NCBI GenBank assembly: GCA_019648995.1
Contig: BLXT01000008.1
Location: forward strand, 57,605-97,379
Source of the DNA: Plakobranchus ocellatus
Taxonomy: Eukaryota > Mollusca > Gastropoda > Plakobranchidae
Length of the DNA: 39,775 nucleotides
Direction of reading: 5' to 3'
The number at the start of each line of letters is the position of its first letter. Within the stretch, counting starts at the first letter, position 1. Below the pieces are notes generated by a model. The model was not told where the DNA came from and made no database searches. It saw only the letters and a program-made list of their open reading frames with translations. Positions 1-21,100 of this stretch are shown here, in pieces. The translations under genes and the position numbers were made by a program.

Positions 1-635
1 ACGTGTATTTCAAATCGTTTTTAATAAAAATTAAAATCGATCCTGAAGAGCGGAAGCACCATCTGCACGAAACAAAACAAAGATAATTTTTACAGGCCTA
101 CATGATACATTGAATATGATCATCTCTTGTTTCACAGGTGTGAGTTTTTGTTTTTGTTGTTGTCGAGCTAGTTGAAGACTTGTGAGATTGCCAAGGAAGG
201 AAAAGAACAAAAATTACATGTTTATTTCATGATAGTAACGCACGAGGTTCAAGTTCAGCATTAACTCGTACATTCTTGAAATTGAAAAGAAAATCCAGAT
301 TGCCAAAGAGAAAGTAGGTCTAATGGAAAGGCAATGGACTAACGACAAATAAAGTTAGAAATTTTGAATATAGCTGTATTGCCTGATGGTAAAGGATTTG
401 CAGAATTTTGTATCATGACCGACACGAAAGTATCATAGACGTAGCAGAGAAATAGTGAAACAGAGTCGATCTCCCTATGTATCTGCATCTTATCTCTAGA
501 AGAACAGAATTGAGGCGAGAAGGGAGAAAGGTGCGAAAAAAGTTTATGACGAATCATTGCTTTCGTATCATAAAAAGTAGTTCGTTTTGGCACTGAGCAC
601 TAAGCAGTGGAAAACGAAAGTTGTTATGAAACAAG
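1..635. other. Upstream flank and 5' UTR of PTGES2
   Basis: No gene is supported here. The sequence is AT-rich and has no convincing protein on either strand; the open frame on the - strand at 339-593 has no recognisable domain. The stretch should contain the PTGES2 promoter and 5' UTR because the PTGES2 start codon is at 636. I saw no clear TATA box or initiator. Confidence 0.5.
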
Positions 636-8503
<7,868 letters not shown>

Positions 8504-10136
8504 TAGCTTGTCTGTAATTTATCATTTTCTTAACTTACGTGGCTCCTTCCATTGTGCGCAAGAAGCCCAGCATGAAATGGACATTTGTGAATAAGTAATC
8601 AGTCTCCTAAGTCATAAGACACACTGTCATGCAAGAACAAAGAGCTCAGACAGAAGTAATCATCTGTCTCTAATTTATCAGTCTCATAAGTCATGACAGT
8701 TTGTGAGTCTGTGAATGATGTCTTTTTTCCTCACATGTAATCAAAAGATGTGAAAAAGAGATGTTTTCTACAGGAATGTATGATAGCTGCACCATACAGA
8801 TATAATTCTTCTAGTTTTAGGTTGAACTTCTCAAACTTTAGAAGAGTCTGATTGTGTGGGCAACCATTTCATCTTCTCTCTCAATTCATTCAGCTCATTT
8901 TGCCACGAAATGCACCATAGATGGTTGCTTTCTACAAACTGATATAATATATGTGTGTGAAGGGTTCCACAAAATGAGCTGGGGTTCTCTGTAGGAAAAA
9001 AGTGGGGGGTTTTTTGGCAGGAAAAAAGTCCCCAGGAAATGAATGTTATGCAGCTTGGAAAAATCTCACATAGATATGAGAGCAGACTTAGTGAGAATGA
9101 TATTGCTTTAAAAAAAATATTCAGAAAAAGGAAAAATTCAATTTAGTCCCTTTTTTTAATCAACTGCTATTTAAAAAAAAAAATTCTAGAATGTCATATC
9201 TTGCCTTAGCAGAGTCAACCCAGCCCCAACAAGTATTGGCTAATGCAAAGCACACAAAAACAAGTTTCAGCCTGTTGTAAAATTTTAGAAAATTCAAATT
9301 GTGACTTCTGGTTCATTTGGGCTGGTCTCAACACAAAATGTGTCAAATAGTGTGAAACAATTCCAGATTCCCCAATATGTTGTGAAAGGATTTTGATGAA
9401 AATGTTAAGGAGTTATTGCGGCTGTTCCTTGTTTTTTTTGTAACATTGTCTGTTCCTGCTTTGTAACATCTCTTTTTGGTGATGACAGAACATGCATACA
9501 ATGAAATATGTGTGTGTGTGCAGTCCCAGTGTGATGTTTCAAGAATTTAGTCTGCTTCCATTGCAAAAAGATTACATTATCAAAAATACTACACTGATAT
9601 GATAGACATGTTTTCATTCGATGTTTGTACCAAGAACCCAAAGCATGTAGAGAAGTAGTTATGCAGTTTCCAGTTTGTTTGTATAAAGTTTACAAAACGT
9701 TCATGTAGAAAATGCCTGGCTGTAACATTATAGGCACAAGGTCTGCAAGTGCAATCAGTCTTTATGTGATTCAGATTGTCACAGTTTTGGTTTCTGCTCT
9801 CTGCGCCTGCAGTAATCCAAGTGAGGGTGAGTTTTGACAAAATAGTCTGCGACTATTTCTGAACTTTGTTATGAGAGAGATATTTTGGATGATTGTCTAT
9901 TAAGGCTTAGCCTTGATGCAGCACAAATGTCAGAGAACTTTTTATTAGAACTGCAGATGGCTTTACTTTTGCTCATTGAGAGATCTATGTTTGTGCTATC
10001 CGAGATTTATCAACTTATTTCAGTTTCTCAAAAATTAATATAGGTTTTCTTTTGTATGGACAGAATTTGTTTGCAGCTAACAATATCAAACTTGTAGACT
10101 TCATGCAAACTATTGTTGCATTGTTTTTTTCTTTAA

Positions 10137-10142
10137 AATAAA
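10137..10142 (+). terminator. Candidate polyadenylation signal for PTGES2
   Basis: This is the first AATAAA downstream of the stop codon, about 1.63 kb away. It would give an unusually long 3' UTR, and AATAAA is frequent by chance in AT-rich DNA, so the call is weak. Confidence 0.25.
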
Positions 10143-10270
10143 AATGCAATCATGTTTGTCATTAAACCAGTTTGCTCAATTTTCAAAGAGAAATTTAAGC
10201 TGTTGCTTTGGACAATTTTAGAACTAGCGTAGGCCTATAAAGCTCTTTGTTTTCAGTCTTCACACGTGTA

Positions 10271-10500
10271 GGCTTTGTCTTTGCTCACAATACGTGAAGC
10301 AACTTAGGTTGTATTATTTCTGTTAGGTGATTGTGTGTGTGTGTGTGTTAATTTTAAGAACACAGTCTAGACATACATAGTTGCTGGCTTTCTATCTTTG
10401 TTCATACGTCATGGATTAAACTTAGATTATATCATTTCCGTTAGTTGAGTGTGTGTGTTTTAACCTCAGAGCATAGTCTAGATCTACAAGGCTGTAGGAA
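10271..10500. repeat. Degenerate tandem duplication, period about 115 bp
   Basis: Two diverged copies start GGCTTT at 10271 and 10386. Both run through a TTTCTGTTAG/TTTCCGTTAG block, a TG repeat and a CAGTCTAGA/TAGTCTAGA block in the same order. Confidence 0.6.
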
Positions 10501-10784
10501 GTTTGTTTTAGCTCAATGACTTTAAAGCAACCAAACTCGATTGTATGTCTTTATTTCAATTTTTTTTTTTTTACTCTTTAATCTCATAATGTTTGTTCAT
10601 GACTTATGCAAAGACAGATCCTCTTTGATGTGGAGACAGAAACCACACTTTATTTTTATCGTAAGAACTGAATAATATAAGATCCTAACATTTTTGTTAT
10701 AGTGTGTTTTAAAACTGGATGCATAGTCAGTGGAAGAGCCATGTACATGAAATTGAATTTTTGTGTAAGTGTTAGCTGGGATGA

Positions 10785-10945
10785 GGGCTAGGTGGGATAA
10801 GTGTTGGATTTTATTTCTTGCATGGAGCCTGTCTATAACACTGTGATCTCAGGCTGTCAGGCCTCAGTGAGTGGCTTGAACTTGTGACAGAGACATCCTT
10901 GCAGATCTCAGTTTATATTTGCTAACCATTGTGCTACCCATGTGC
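10785..10945 (-). mobile_element. tRNA-derived SINE
   Basis: On the - strand an A box (TAGCACAATGG, 10926-10936) is followed about 55 bases later by a B box (GTTCAAGCCAC, 10871-10881), the internal RNA polymerase III promoter of tRNA-derived SINEs. The body contains GCCTGACAGCCTGAGATCAC, shared with 8060-8115 on the other strand. Boundaries are approximate because I see no clear target duplication. Confidence 0.6.
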
Positions 10946-12936
10946 TGATTATTGCTTGATGAATTATTGAAAGGTTCTATGCCAAACGCATGCTGTGACT
11001 GAACCCAGTAAAATTCTGATTTTCTACATTTTTAGACACATCACTGAGATGAACTAAGTTCTTTTTTTTTCACTGCACAAAAAGGGTTTATGGTAAAAAC
11101 AAATCTCAAGTGATTTTATTTGTTTTTAATGTTATGCTTTTATTTCTGAAAAAAAAAATTGAATAAAATTTGAAATTGCCTTGTGTCGCATGTCAACTTT
11201 CTTTGAGATTGTGATTTTAAAAATATTTTTTCTTAGTTTTGCCAATTTCTTCTTTTTTTTCTTCTTTTTTAAATATTTGTGGACTTTGTCTATCAAATAT
11301 TATAAATCAGTTGTGACCCATCTGTTCGAAATAAGTCTTTGTCCTTTAGAGGTTTAAATAAAAATAGACAAAAATAGCTGGAGTTGTTGCAAGAGCATTT
11401 CTTTACTGATCTCTAAAATATTACCAGCTTGTAATGTTCAAAAAACTTTTTTTGCAATTTTTCCAGACACTTTGAGGTATACATGTATGCTTTAAGAGGT
11501 TTGAGACAAGCAGCTCATTTCATGCAGACTGGTCACATTTACATCTTAATGGGTTAAGGTTTTCAAACTATAGTCATATTAATTTGATCTTTTTTCTTGA
11601 GAAAACTTTAAAATACTAAAAGAGTGAACATTATACCCATGGAGAGAGTTCACCTGTGTTAGCATTAGGCTTTCGGACAAGCCTCTAAGTGTGTGTAATC
11701 TCAAAATCAGTGATGTTGTTATTCATGACTCTGGTTTTATAGAAAGAATAAACTATTTTATGTATTTTTGGTGTTTATTGTGGTTTTTTTTTTCTCTTTT
11801 CTAGCATGTTCTATATTGAAGTCAGTTTGAAGCCATTTATTTAAAGCTTGGCATTAATACAAAGAAGTCTTTTCAGAAACACATGTATCAGTATTGTTCA
11901 TTTTATTGATTTCTGTTTCTAAAAAAAAAAAATTTTTATTACCAGTAATGCTGTGAAGTCGCAGTTTTAACTTTTACTTTATCAGTCCAGTTCTCTCTCA
12001 GCTAAATAACATGGTTTCTCTTACCAGCCTAGCTAGTCAAGGACTCCCCATCTTTAAATTCAATCAATATGTGTTGAGACCCAGCATTCATGAGTTCAAT
12101 AGCACACAATTGGAATTAAAAAAAAAAAAGAATTTCCAGTAAGCTTTTTTACTTCTGCATACCTTCCTAGTGCTATAAAAAATTCGTAATTGTTACAAAA
12201 AACGCATCAGATTATGAAAATACACACGTACGTAATTGTCAGATTTTTTAGGGATTTTGCTCTGGTTCAAGCACAGAGAAATCATACTCTTCACTAAAGG
12301 AGCCAGAGTTGATGGCTTGCCTGCAGAAGGCTTTATACACTGTGCTTTACATAGGGCAATGATTGTTCTACTGAACTGAAAGACTAGACAGTGCATTGAG
12401 GCTGTAGATTACGTATTATGCAGAGTAGAGGTAGAATAGATGCAAGCATGACTTTTCTATAGAAAAAAAAAACGTGTTCTTATCAGAAACAAAAACTATC
12501 AATTGTATTAGTTAGTGTCCATTTTTGCTGTTGCTAATTTGTGGATCTAAGATACATGTACTAATTTTGGATCTAAATTACTATTTTTTTTCCTTTTGGG
12601 TTACTAAATTGGATGATCCCTATTAGTAGTACAATGTACTAGACAGGTAAGCTTCTGCAATGTGTTTGGTTTGTTTTGTTCCAATAAAGAAAAAACCAAG
12701 TTACAATGACATGGCTATTTTTGGCACCGAGTTGATATAGCAACACTGTATGTTTAAACATAAATACACTATCCAATCCAATCCAATCCATTAAAAACCT
12801 TGAAAATGGCTGTTTCAGGCTACATGGTTTAAAATGTAAAAAAAAAAAAAAAAAAAAAACCAACTCGCTTATCATCCTTATTGATTGACTCTGATGTGGA
12901 TCCTAACTTTTTATACTGTGTGTATTTGCCCCTGCA

Positions 12937-13216
12937 CTGATATTACTGGAACAACCACTCATCTTTAAGCCTATTTTGAATATATTGTTACCATATCATC
13001 TATTTCAGCTGATATTACTAGAACAACCACTCAACTTCAAGCCTATGTTGAATGTATTGTTTACCATATCANNNNNNNNNNNNNNNNNNNNNNNNNNNNN
13101 NNNCCTATGTTGAATGTATTGTTTACCATATCATCTATTTCAGCTGATATTACTAGAACAACCACTCAACTACAAGCCTGTGTTGAATGTATTGTTTACC
13201 ATATCATCTACTTCAG
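12937..13216. repeat. Tandem array of 72-73 bp units interrupted by an assembly gap
   Basis: Units start with CTGATATTACT at 12937, 13009 and 13144, with another partly hidden in the gap. Each ends CATCTA(T/C)TTCAG. Periods are 72 and 73. The 32-base gap (13072-13103) is about 11 bases too short to restore even one full unit in register, so the array is probably longer than shown. Confidence 0.85.
13072..13103. other. Assembly gap (32 N)
   Basis: A run of N inside the 73-bp tandem array. The most likely cause is repeat collapse. Confidence 0.99.
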
Positions 13217-13466
13217 CTCCAATTTCTCTAGTTTATGCCACCGAATTTCCTTGATGAAAAGAAAAGTAAAATTTTCTCCCACAATCAGAATGATTGTTAA
13301 TGTTATCTAACCATATGTAGCATCTTGTCTTTTCTGTAATTCTAGATATCAATGCATGCAGCATTCTGAGGTAGCAAGCTATTGCTTTCCTTGCCATTTT
13401 TACCCCTGTTTAGTCTTGGCTACTCAAGTGGTGCTGGGTGGACACAGGAATGCCTTTCTGAATGTT

Positions 13467-13470
<4 letters not shown>

Positions 13471-13531
<61 letters not shown>
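13471..13531. repeat. (TC)30 microsatellite
   Basis: Perfect TC dinucleotide run of about 60 bases. It makes the low-complexity serine/leucine frames seen around it, which are not genes. Confidence 0.98.
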
Positions 13532-13534
<3 letters not shown>

Positions 13535-13682
13535 GTGTCTGACTGTGCCCCCCTCTCTCCCTTACATTTTCTTTCTCTCAGACACATTTATATTAAATGT
13601 CCATGAGATAGTGCATATCTCACTTGTGTGATTCATTGAAAGTATATGGCCATAAAATAATTCACACTGGAGAAGCAGAAGG

Positions 13683-13686
13683 NNNN
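13683..13686. other. Assembly gap (4 N)
   Basis: Four N immediately before a run of 16 A (13687-13702). Confidence 0.99.
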
Positions 13687-15341
13687 AAAAAAAAAAAAAA
13701 AAGATATTATGTGGAAAAGACCTGACCTGAATAGTTTTCACTTTTAGAGAGCCTCAGCTGAGAAAACGAAACAAAAATAAAACTAGAATTGTGGCTGCCT
13801 AGTAAGTTCAGATCTAGCTACGAATCTACGATGGAACAGGACGTCCAGATTGATGTGTACTTAACTGGATTTTCTTGTGGCCTGAGCTGGCTGATTTGAT
13901 TCTGTTTCTTATGGACACTTGCATCCAGAAACAAAATGACTTTTTGAATAAAAAGGGGATTTCCTCCAATGTTAAGTCAGAGATTATGATATTTTGCTTT
14001 TTTCTATATACTCGAAGTTTTAATTCAATTCACTAAATAGCTCTACTGGTGCAAATTCCCATAATTCTAAAGAAGAAAAAACAACCAAGTTCTTGAAATA
14101 TATTACTATGTATACAAAGGGGTACCAATATTAAAAACTATTGAGATTAATAGATGGATATATACATGTATGAACAATGGTTTGTTAACTCTGCTCTATC
14201 TAGCTACATTTCTTTCTTATGTTAATGAAATTTGAAATTCAACAATCAATTCAAATTCGGTATAATTTATTTGAAAAACTATAATTCAACAGCTAGTTTG
14301 TTTCACATGGTTTATTGTACAAATATTTTGTATGACACTCACGAAGATGACATAATATTTTCATATAACTTTTATCAATATCATATGTATTCATTGTCAA
14401 CAATTCAAAACTGGATTCTTATCACAGATGTGTCCAAATTGAGAATATCCGCCAGCCTTTTGTTTGTGCTTGATGTTCCGAAAGTCCAAAGCTGTTTTTG
14501 ATTGGTTCACGGCTCTGATGGTTTCTTTACTTCCCTTTTCTCTTGCCTCTCTGGGGCTGAAGGTTCGTTTGTCCAAATGTGAAGAAAAGGAAGGACAATC
14601 ATCAGGGATGAACATGCGGAGGAAAAGAGAAAGGAAAGAATGAAAAAAGTTAAATTGGGCAAGTCATGAAAATCTGTTCACATTCTGAGTGGTGCGTATA
14701 TCTCACAAGTTGTGAAGTGAGTGAATCCCATTGCAGGCAGATAAAAAAAACTAAAGGCATAATTGGTTGTACATTACAACTTTCTTTTCAAGTTCTTCTT
14801 TCGAGTGATTTTTCATTTTAGAAAAAAATTGTTAATTTATATTGTATTATATTTTAGTAAATATGATGTGCATTTTTGGAGAGCAGTAAAACAAGAGACC
14901 TTATACTGTTTGGTTAAAATAGAAGGCTACTCCTCAAAGCATCAATTTCAAAATTTACAGAATGAAATTATTTCTTGGGTTGAATTTTACAACGCATTCA
15001 TACAATTAAATATGAAATATCAATTTTAGCGCCAAAAATTTGCGTTTGAAGATCACATTTTTTCATTTTGATCATTAGTCTTGTGGGTTCTGTTGATTCT
15101 CAAACTGGATCTGCTTGCTTGTAGACAATCTAGAACATTCTGTGCTGTAATTTCATACATCAACACACATTAAGATTGAATCCCCCAGCTACATAAAGTG
15201 TATGATACACATAACAAAAGATAACTATTGGTGTTAATGGCTGTATTAGATCTTTGCACCTTGAAATAGAAGGCTTCAATCTCTCCAGGGTGAATCAAGG
15301 CCTAACACTCTATTTTCAGATGAATAAAAATGTTATGCCTT

Positions 15342-15550
15342 GAGACCAGCCCTGAAAGGTCAAATGTCACATAGGACACTAGTGAGACCAGTCCTGAGGA
15401 GTCAAATGTCACATAGGACACTAATGAGACCAGTCCTGTGGAGTAAAATGTCACTTGAGACCAATCCATTGGAGCCAAATGTCATATAAAACACTTGAAA
15501 TCAGTCATATCTGGTCAAATGCCACACAACATTTTTGAAACCTGTCCTAA
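15342..15550. repeat. Decaying tandem repeat, about 40-bp unit, six copies
   Basis: GAGACCAG-type starts occur at 15342, 15384, 15426, 15457, about 15497 and about 15536, each followed by a GTCAAATG(T/C)CAC block. The first two are nearly identical and later copies diverge progressively. Confidence 0.75.
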
Positions 15551-17522
15551 GATACATACAACAGTTTTGAGAATAATAAAATTTTAAGTTGCTTCTTTCT
15601 CTCTTCGTTGATTTTTTTTTTTCAAAAAGTTAAAAAGCCCATAATTATGTTTGAATCAAAATCAAGATGTTCCCATCTTGTTTTCATCATTGGAAACCTC
15701 AAAGAGTCAAAGGAAGAAGTTTCAAGCTGTTATCAATGGTTTCTTCTCCTTCAGGTTCCCCGTCTGGAACAGACATTGGCGATCATGTTCCTCCACTCAA
15801 ACCTGTTCTCAGTTAACTTATGAAGCTGTTGATACCATTTTTACTTATTGCCATGAGTGAAGACTTTCAATGCAAGTTATTCTAAATCTCTGTCTACCTC
15901 TACTGCGTTTGTCTTTAATCTTTCCACATTGGTAAATATTCTGAATCATTAAACAAATAGTTTAAAAGGTTCAAAATTGGATGTCTGATGCATTCCAACT
16001 GGTCACAAGACAATAATTTATGAGTGTGCTCTATGATAAAGGACGGGAAAAAAAACGAAACAAAAGAAATAATGCATGCACCAATCTATATGACATCATA
16101 GGTAAAGACACTTGAGTATATACGATGAAAGCTAAACATTACATAAAATAAAGCTTGCTCTTATTTGCCGGGGAGAAAATTCTTCATAAACTGGGGAATA
16201 TGCAGTTTATCATGATAAAAAAGAAACTTTTTAGAGTAAAGTCATGTTACTACAAAAATTTAGATCTAACTTTATAAAACAGGTGAATGTGAGATCTTCA
16301 GCATCTTGCTCTTGTTTTTTGAGTATACTAGAAAATAGGCTTGTATACAAAACAAGCCATATTTTAATATTAAAGATAATTGCTTTACTTAAAAATTCGA
16401 TTACAATATCTTTTAGTTGGTAGAGGGTAATTTATTTTTTATTTTCAAATTTCAACTTCCCAATTTTTTTCCACTCTGCCTGTACTCCAGGAACGCACAC
16501 ATACACACAAAATTTTGCATAAGACAAATAAAAACCTGTAATGACAAAAAACTGATGGTTCTGACGTATTGACATGAAGAAAAAATTGCAAGCTAAAAAA
16601 AAAAAGCTTGGTATTTGCTTTTGCATGGAATTTCAGATTTTTTCTACAAAGATTCAGTACATTTTAAGCCATTCTTTTAGGATGAGATCTCTGCACAGAT
16701 GGTGATCATGGTTCCTAAAAAGGTGCACTCATTGTTTAATGTAATTAAGACAGTCCCTTTCACAAACTTGAGCCACTTTATTAAAGCCAAGGAAGAAATA
16801 AACACACAATCAAAGCTACGCTAATTTATTATTATTGTTTACCTAAACATTTTTGAAAGTCACTAAATGTCAACACATTTTGTTTTTTATTCATAAATCA
16901 AAATCGAAATTAGAAGAGTAAGCTATACAAAAACACCAAGCCTTAGTCGGGAATTGCAAACAAATGGAAAAAAGAGATGAAGAAGAACAATTAATTATAC
17001 CATTTGAAAAACAGCTCAAACTTCATTTTACAGATTCATTAATATGAATAGAGGCTAATGGAGAAGAGTTTAAAATGTGTGCACATGTGTGGGGACAAAG
17101 TGTCTAGAATATTGCGTGGAATATTATGGTGAGTGGAAAAAGAGAAAAAAAAATTAAACTAAAAACAAAAACACCAATAAGTCTTTTGAGGTAGCCGGTT
17201 TTGTAGAGCTAGCTATTTCAGGGAATCAAAGACACAGCAATCCTGTTATGATCAGCTTTAGTGCTGAAAGAGCATGCAGCTCAATATCAAGAGTGTAAAA
17301 AGAGTATAGAAAAAAAAAAGACAGAAACGAGAGAAAAATAGGAATTTGAACAAAGACATTGACAACAGTTTCCCAAACATCCATATTTTTGTAAAAAGCT
17401 ATAACAACGGACTATTATTTTTTAAACAATCCCTCACTCCTTTTTTATGTTACATTTTGAAATTATATTGAATTTTGAAGCTCAACACACTATTGCTATC
17501 ATTAGTATCAATATCAACGGTT

Positions 17523-17528
17523 TTTATT
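17523..17528 (-). terminator. Candidate polyadenylation signal for ANKRD45
   Basis: AATAAA on the - strand about 470 bases after the ANKRD45 stop codon, the first one I find. Chance occurrence is quite possible in this AT-rich DNA. Confidence 0.3.
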
Positions 17529-17995
17529 TATTACTTTTATGTAGTTTTTATGTGTTTATACAATTCTTATAAGGAAGCAAGTTTGCTTTATGAGGCAGAG
17601 TTTTGATTATTATGTGCTCTTCAAATACTTGCAATCTATATTAGTAGAGGGAACATGTCAATGGTCGGCAATCCAAACTGCTAAAGTCCCTTTTTGTGAA
17701 TAGAGACTTTAGAGGTTTGGTGTGCTGCTATCAATGTAAAGCAATCAACTAATATGGAGAAGCATTTTATCACAAACATCCAAAGATTGTTAACAACTAA
17801 AGGCAAAAGTTTCCAGACACGACACTGATATACACTAATCTTTTTACGGTATTACATCTTTCCCTATCGCTCAAGGAGGAAAAAATAAAAATATATAACG
17901 CGTTAGAAAAAAATTGCTCTACCACCAAACAAAATTTACCACGCAAAACAAATTAATGCCACTGAGAATCAAAGCACATCTATATTTGTGAGCTT

Positions 17996-18136
17996 TTATA
18001 TAGGAATTACATTGAATACTGCACCCCCGGCCCCAGCCCCCTTCTTGGCTGAAGATGTTCCTGACTTGGGCCTAGGCTCACACTTAGACTGTGGTCTACT
18101 GCTAGATTTAGGGCGGCTCTTAGAGCTTGGCCGGGG
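17996..18136 (-). CDS. ANKRD45: ANKRD45 last coding exon (basic tail)
   Basis: Residues 276-321 and stop TAA at 17996-17998. In the frame used it encodes [18 protein letters not shown] and then a lysine-, alanine- and glycine-rich end. The acceptor CATTGTTCCAG is strong. Joining exon 5 directly to it instead puts it in another frame that stops after five residues, which is why a microexon is proposed. Confidence 0.75.
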   Translation of the reverse strand, partial: PRPSSKSRPKSSSRPQSKCEPRPKSGTSSAKKGAGAGGAVFNVIPI

Positions 18137-21100
18137 CTGGAACAATGGGAAATAGGCAATTACATGTAACATCTTCAGTGTACATGTTAGACGTAAGTTT
18201 TATCTAAATTATAAACCTCCAGGGTGCCCTGCAGCTGGCAATAAATTCAAAGCAGAGTGAAGGTATTCTATTGATTCATAACAGCCAACTGTCATCAATT
18301 TCTAGCCCATCTAATTGCCTAAATGTTTAACTAAGATATGTATAAATGTGATTCTTTTGTTGTCCTCATTAATTTTACGCAGATAAAACCATAATGGGAT
18401 AGGCCTAACTTAAGCTTTAAAAAAAAGTCCTGCCTTGGCCTTCGTATTTTGACAAGTAGAAATGCTTCAAAATAGTAACAACATTTGTGCGAAATTAGAT
18501 AAACTAAAATGTAGGTGCTTATGTGTTATATTCATGGATGCAGACAAAATATTATCTTTACCTCAAATCATATGATCACAGGTCTACAATAATCATGTGA
18601 AACATGCATAAAGGTATTCAGCGTTGACAAAGACTTTACACTGTAAACATTTGTAACAATCACATAAATTTGTATACATTATATATCAAACTGCTAAGAG
18701 AGAGTTTACAAATTAAGCTGATTATATTTTGAAACCTGTTTTTGGATTTGAAAAACTTCAATTTTTTTTCTTTTCAGAACGAATATCTCAATTTTATTAA
18801 AAATTCTCAAAATTGATTACCTGCGATATGATCTCCTTGACATATTATATGTATATCTTCCCAAAATTCTTTTTTCAAAACTTAAAGGTGATTAAAAGCT
18901 CAATTTTTCACACCAGTTAAAAAAAAAAAGCAAAAAGTTGTTTGAGGAAATATGAGGATTTATCTGGCAATGACAACCAGAGAATGTGAGCTTCAGTACA
19001 GTTGCAGAATTTAATGTAAAACTTTGACACACTCAAAATTAGACTCAAACACAAGGGCGGCTGAGAGAGGTTTCCACAGCAGCAAATTGTCTAACAGCAT
19101 GAGAACACAAAACATACACACGCACACACACAGACAGAGGGTGATAACACTTACAGCAGAGCCCTTCTCTGAAGCTATAGGTCGTGATGCAGTAGAGAGA
19201 AATAAAAAGGTGTTACCGTGAAAGACAAATTTCAAACGCTCACATCTATGGAAGGACAGGGTTTGGCAAGCATTGAAAACAATAGGAAAAAAAAAAGTAC
19301 AAAGATAAAGAAAATTATTTGCACTAAGCTACAATAAAATCAAACAAGCTCTTTTTCTTGCCTTTCTTTTAAGATCCAAAAACACTGACAAAAAAAAAAA
19401 AATTTTTTTTTTTGGCTTAAATATCTTTACCAGTACTACTATGAATAAACCAAATGTTAAAATCTTGGCAGGGAATGTATTTTGCTCTTGCTCTATATAT
19501 ACTGGCAAAAAATGTTTCTTTAAATAAATTTCATTAGCACACAAAGGTTGAATTCTGATATGATGTGAGTGCAAATATCCCTCAGCACAACTTACAACTA
19601 ATAAATGTCTTTACTGAATTGACTGCTCGGATTTATCATGATCTTTAAGCTGTTTAAAAATCTCATATACATTAAAAAGTAGGTGCTAAATTTGCAAAAC
19701 CGAACAAAAAAACAAGTAAAGGAGAAAACAAAGTTTGTACTAAGACCAGCTGTGACATGTTGATCTTAAGTTGTGTTCTAACGATGCAATAGAGAGTAAA
19801 AATGTAAAAAAAACACCCAGAAATTCTGACCAAGACAGTAGACTCCAATATTTTGGCAGATTTATCTTATTTTACTTAGTTTTTTGTCCTTTTTTTAACT
19901 TACAAGAAAATGAAATGTACTTAATGAAACTTAAAGATCAGCTAGGAAAAGGTGAAACAAAATCAGAATATAACTAAACGCAGAACACATTTTAACTGTT
20001 TTTGTGTGAATAATAATGAAGAAATAAACTGTGAAAAAAGCTATTACAACATTGTGATTTTGAAAAGTTCCTACTGGTAGAATTTATAAACTGATTTTTT
20101 CCAAGACTGATTTACTTATAATGTCAAGCATTTTCATTGTCAAAGAATAATGCCATTGTAATGTATAAGGAAAGGTTGTGAACAAAAGAAACAAAAAAAA
20201 AATAAATAAATAAAACAAAACACCAATAAAAAGGTTGCCTTCATCATCTGAATCTTTTTTTTTTTGTCTGTATGACAGCCGCCCAAAACAAATCAAGCCT
20301 ACTAGACTGAATTTAGGCATAAAATCCTGAAATGCAATGTTTAAAAGCAAACCTAGAAATAGAGGAATGTGACTATCCAAACTCATTGAATTAAGGGTTC
20401 CATTCCATCTGATCAAACAGATCTGAACTTTTACTGACTTTATGGAACAGGTAAACATTTTTTTCACACGAGAACTTATCTATCCTTTCTTAATGGGCCT
20501 AGACTAAGCAGGTATGAAATATCTTTACCAGAAGCAAAGATTTTAAAAGAGAATGTGAGCATTTTAATAAATAAATTTTGTAGCTGTTTTAGTTTCTGTA
20601 CAAACAAGAAAAAGAAGAGTGATAACTAAGAAATTGACTAAGACCAAGTTTTTATAAATGAAAGTAATAAATTGATATCTAAAAAGATTTAAAAAAAAAA
20701 CGAAAATTAAGACAAAAATTTTTTTTTACCGATGTAGAAAGTGGTGGAAAGTAATGAGAGAAATTTTTCACCCAATCGTAAAAGAAAAGAAAGACATAAA
20801 GAAAAACAAAATGCAGGAAAAAAATCTAAAACAAGAAATAAAACTGCCTGCAACAAGATGTACCTCTTCCTATAACTCAATAAGACCCAGTTTGCCTTAT
20901 TATTGATTCTCGATCTTGAGAGAGAGTATTTGAGAGGGATTAAAAACAGAAAACTACAGTCTTAGTTTAACAAAATTCCAACTACAAGCAGCTGATGTAG
21001 GAATAATCTCTTTCTAAGTAAAACAGTAACTGTTAAAGAAAATTTACGAATATCAGTATGATTTTGATCTTTTTCCCTCAACTTTTTTTTCTGCCGTATG

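Larger units (their letters stand above)
8504..12936. other. PTGES2 3' UTR and downstream intergenic sequence
   Basis: No gene is visible. The first AATAAA after the PTGES2 stop is at 10137-10142, and later ones occur at 11162-11167 and 11357-11362, so the 3' UTR length cannot be fixed. The stretch holds a degenerate duplication (10271-10500), a SINE (10785-10945), short TG runs and long A runs such as 12839-12859. Confidence 0.5.
13703..17995. other. Intergenic sequence and ANKRD45 3' UTR
   Basis: No gene is supported. The only structured element seen is the decaying tandem repeat at 15342-15550. Part of the right-hand end must be the ANKRD45 3' UTR. Confidence 0.5.

Noticed and set aside
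13356..13631. Serine/leucine-rich open frames
   Set aside because: They are translations of the (TC)30 microsatellite.
20084..20467. 127-residue open frame on the - strand
   Set aside because: It lies in ANKRD45 intron 5, has low-complexity F/L runs and no recognisable domain.
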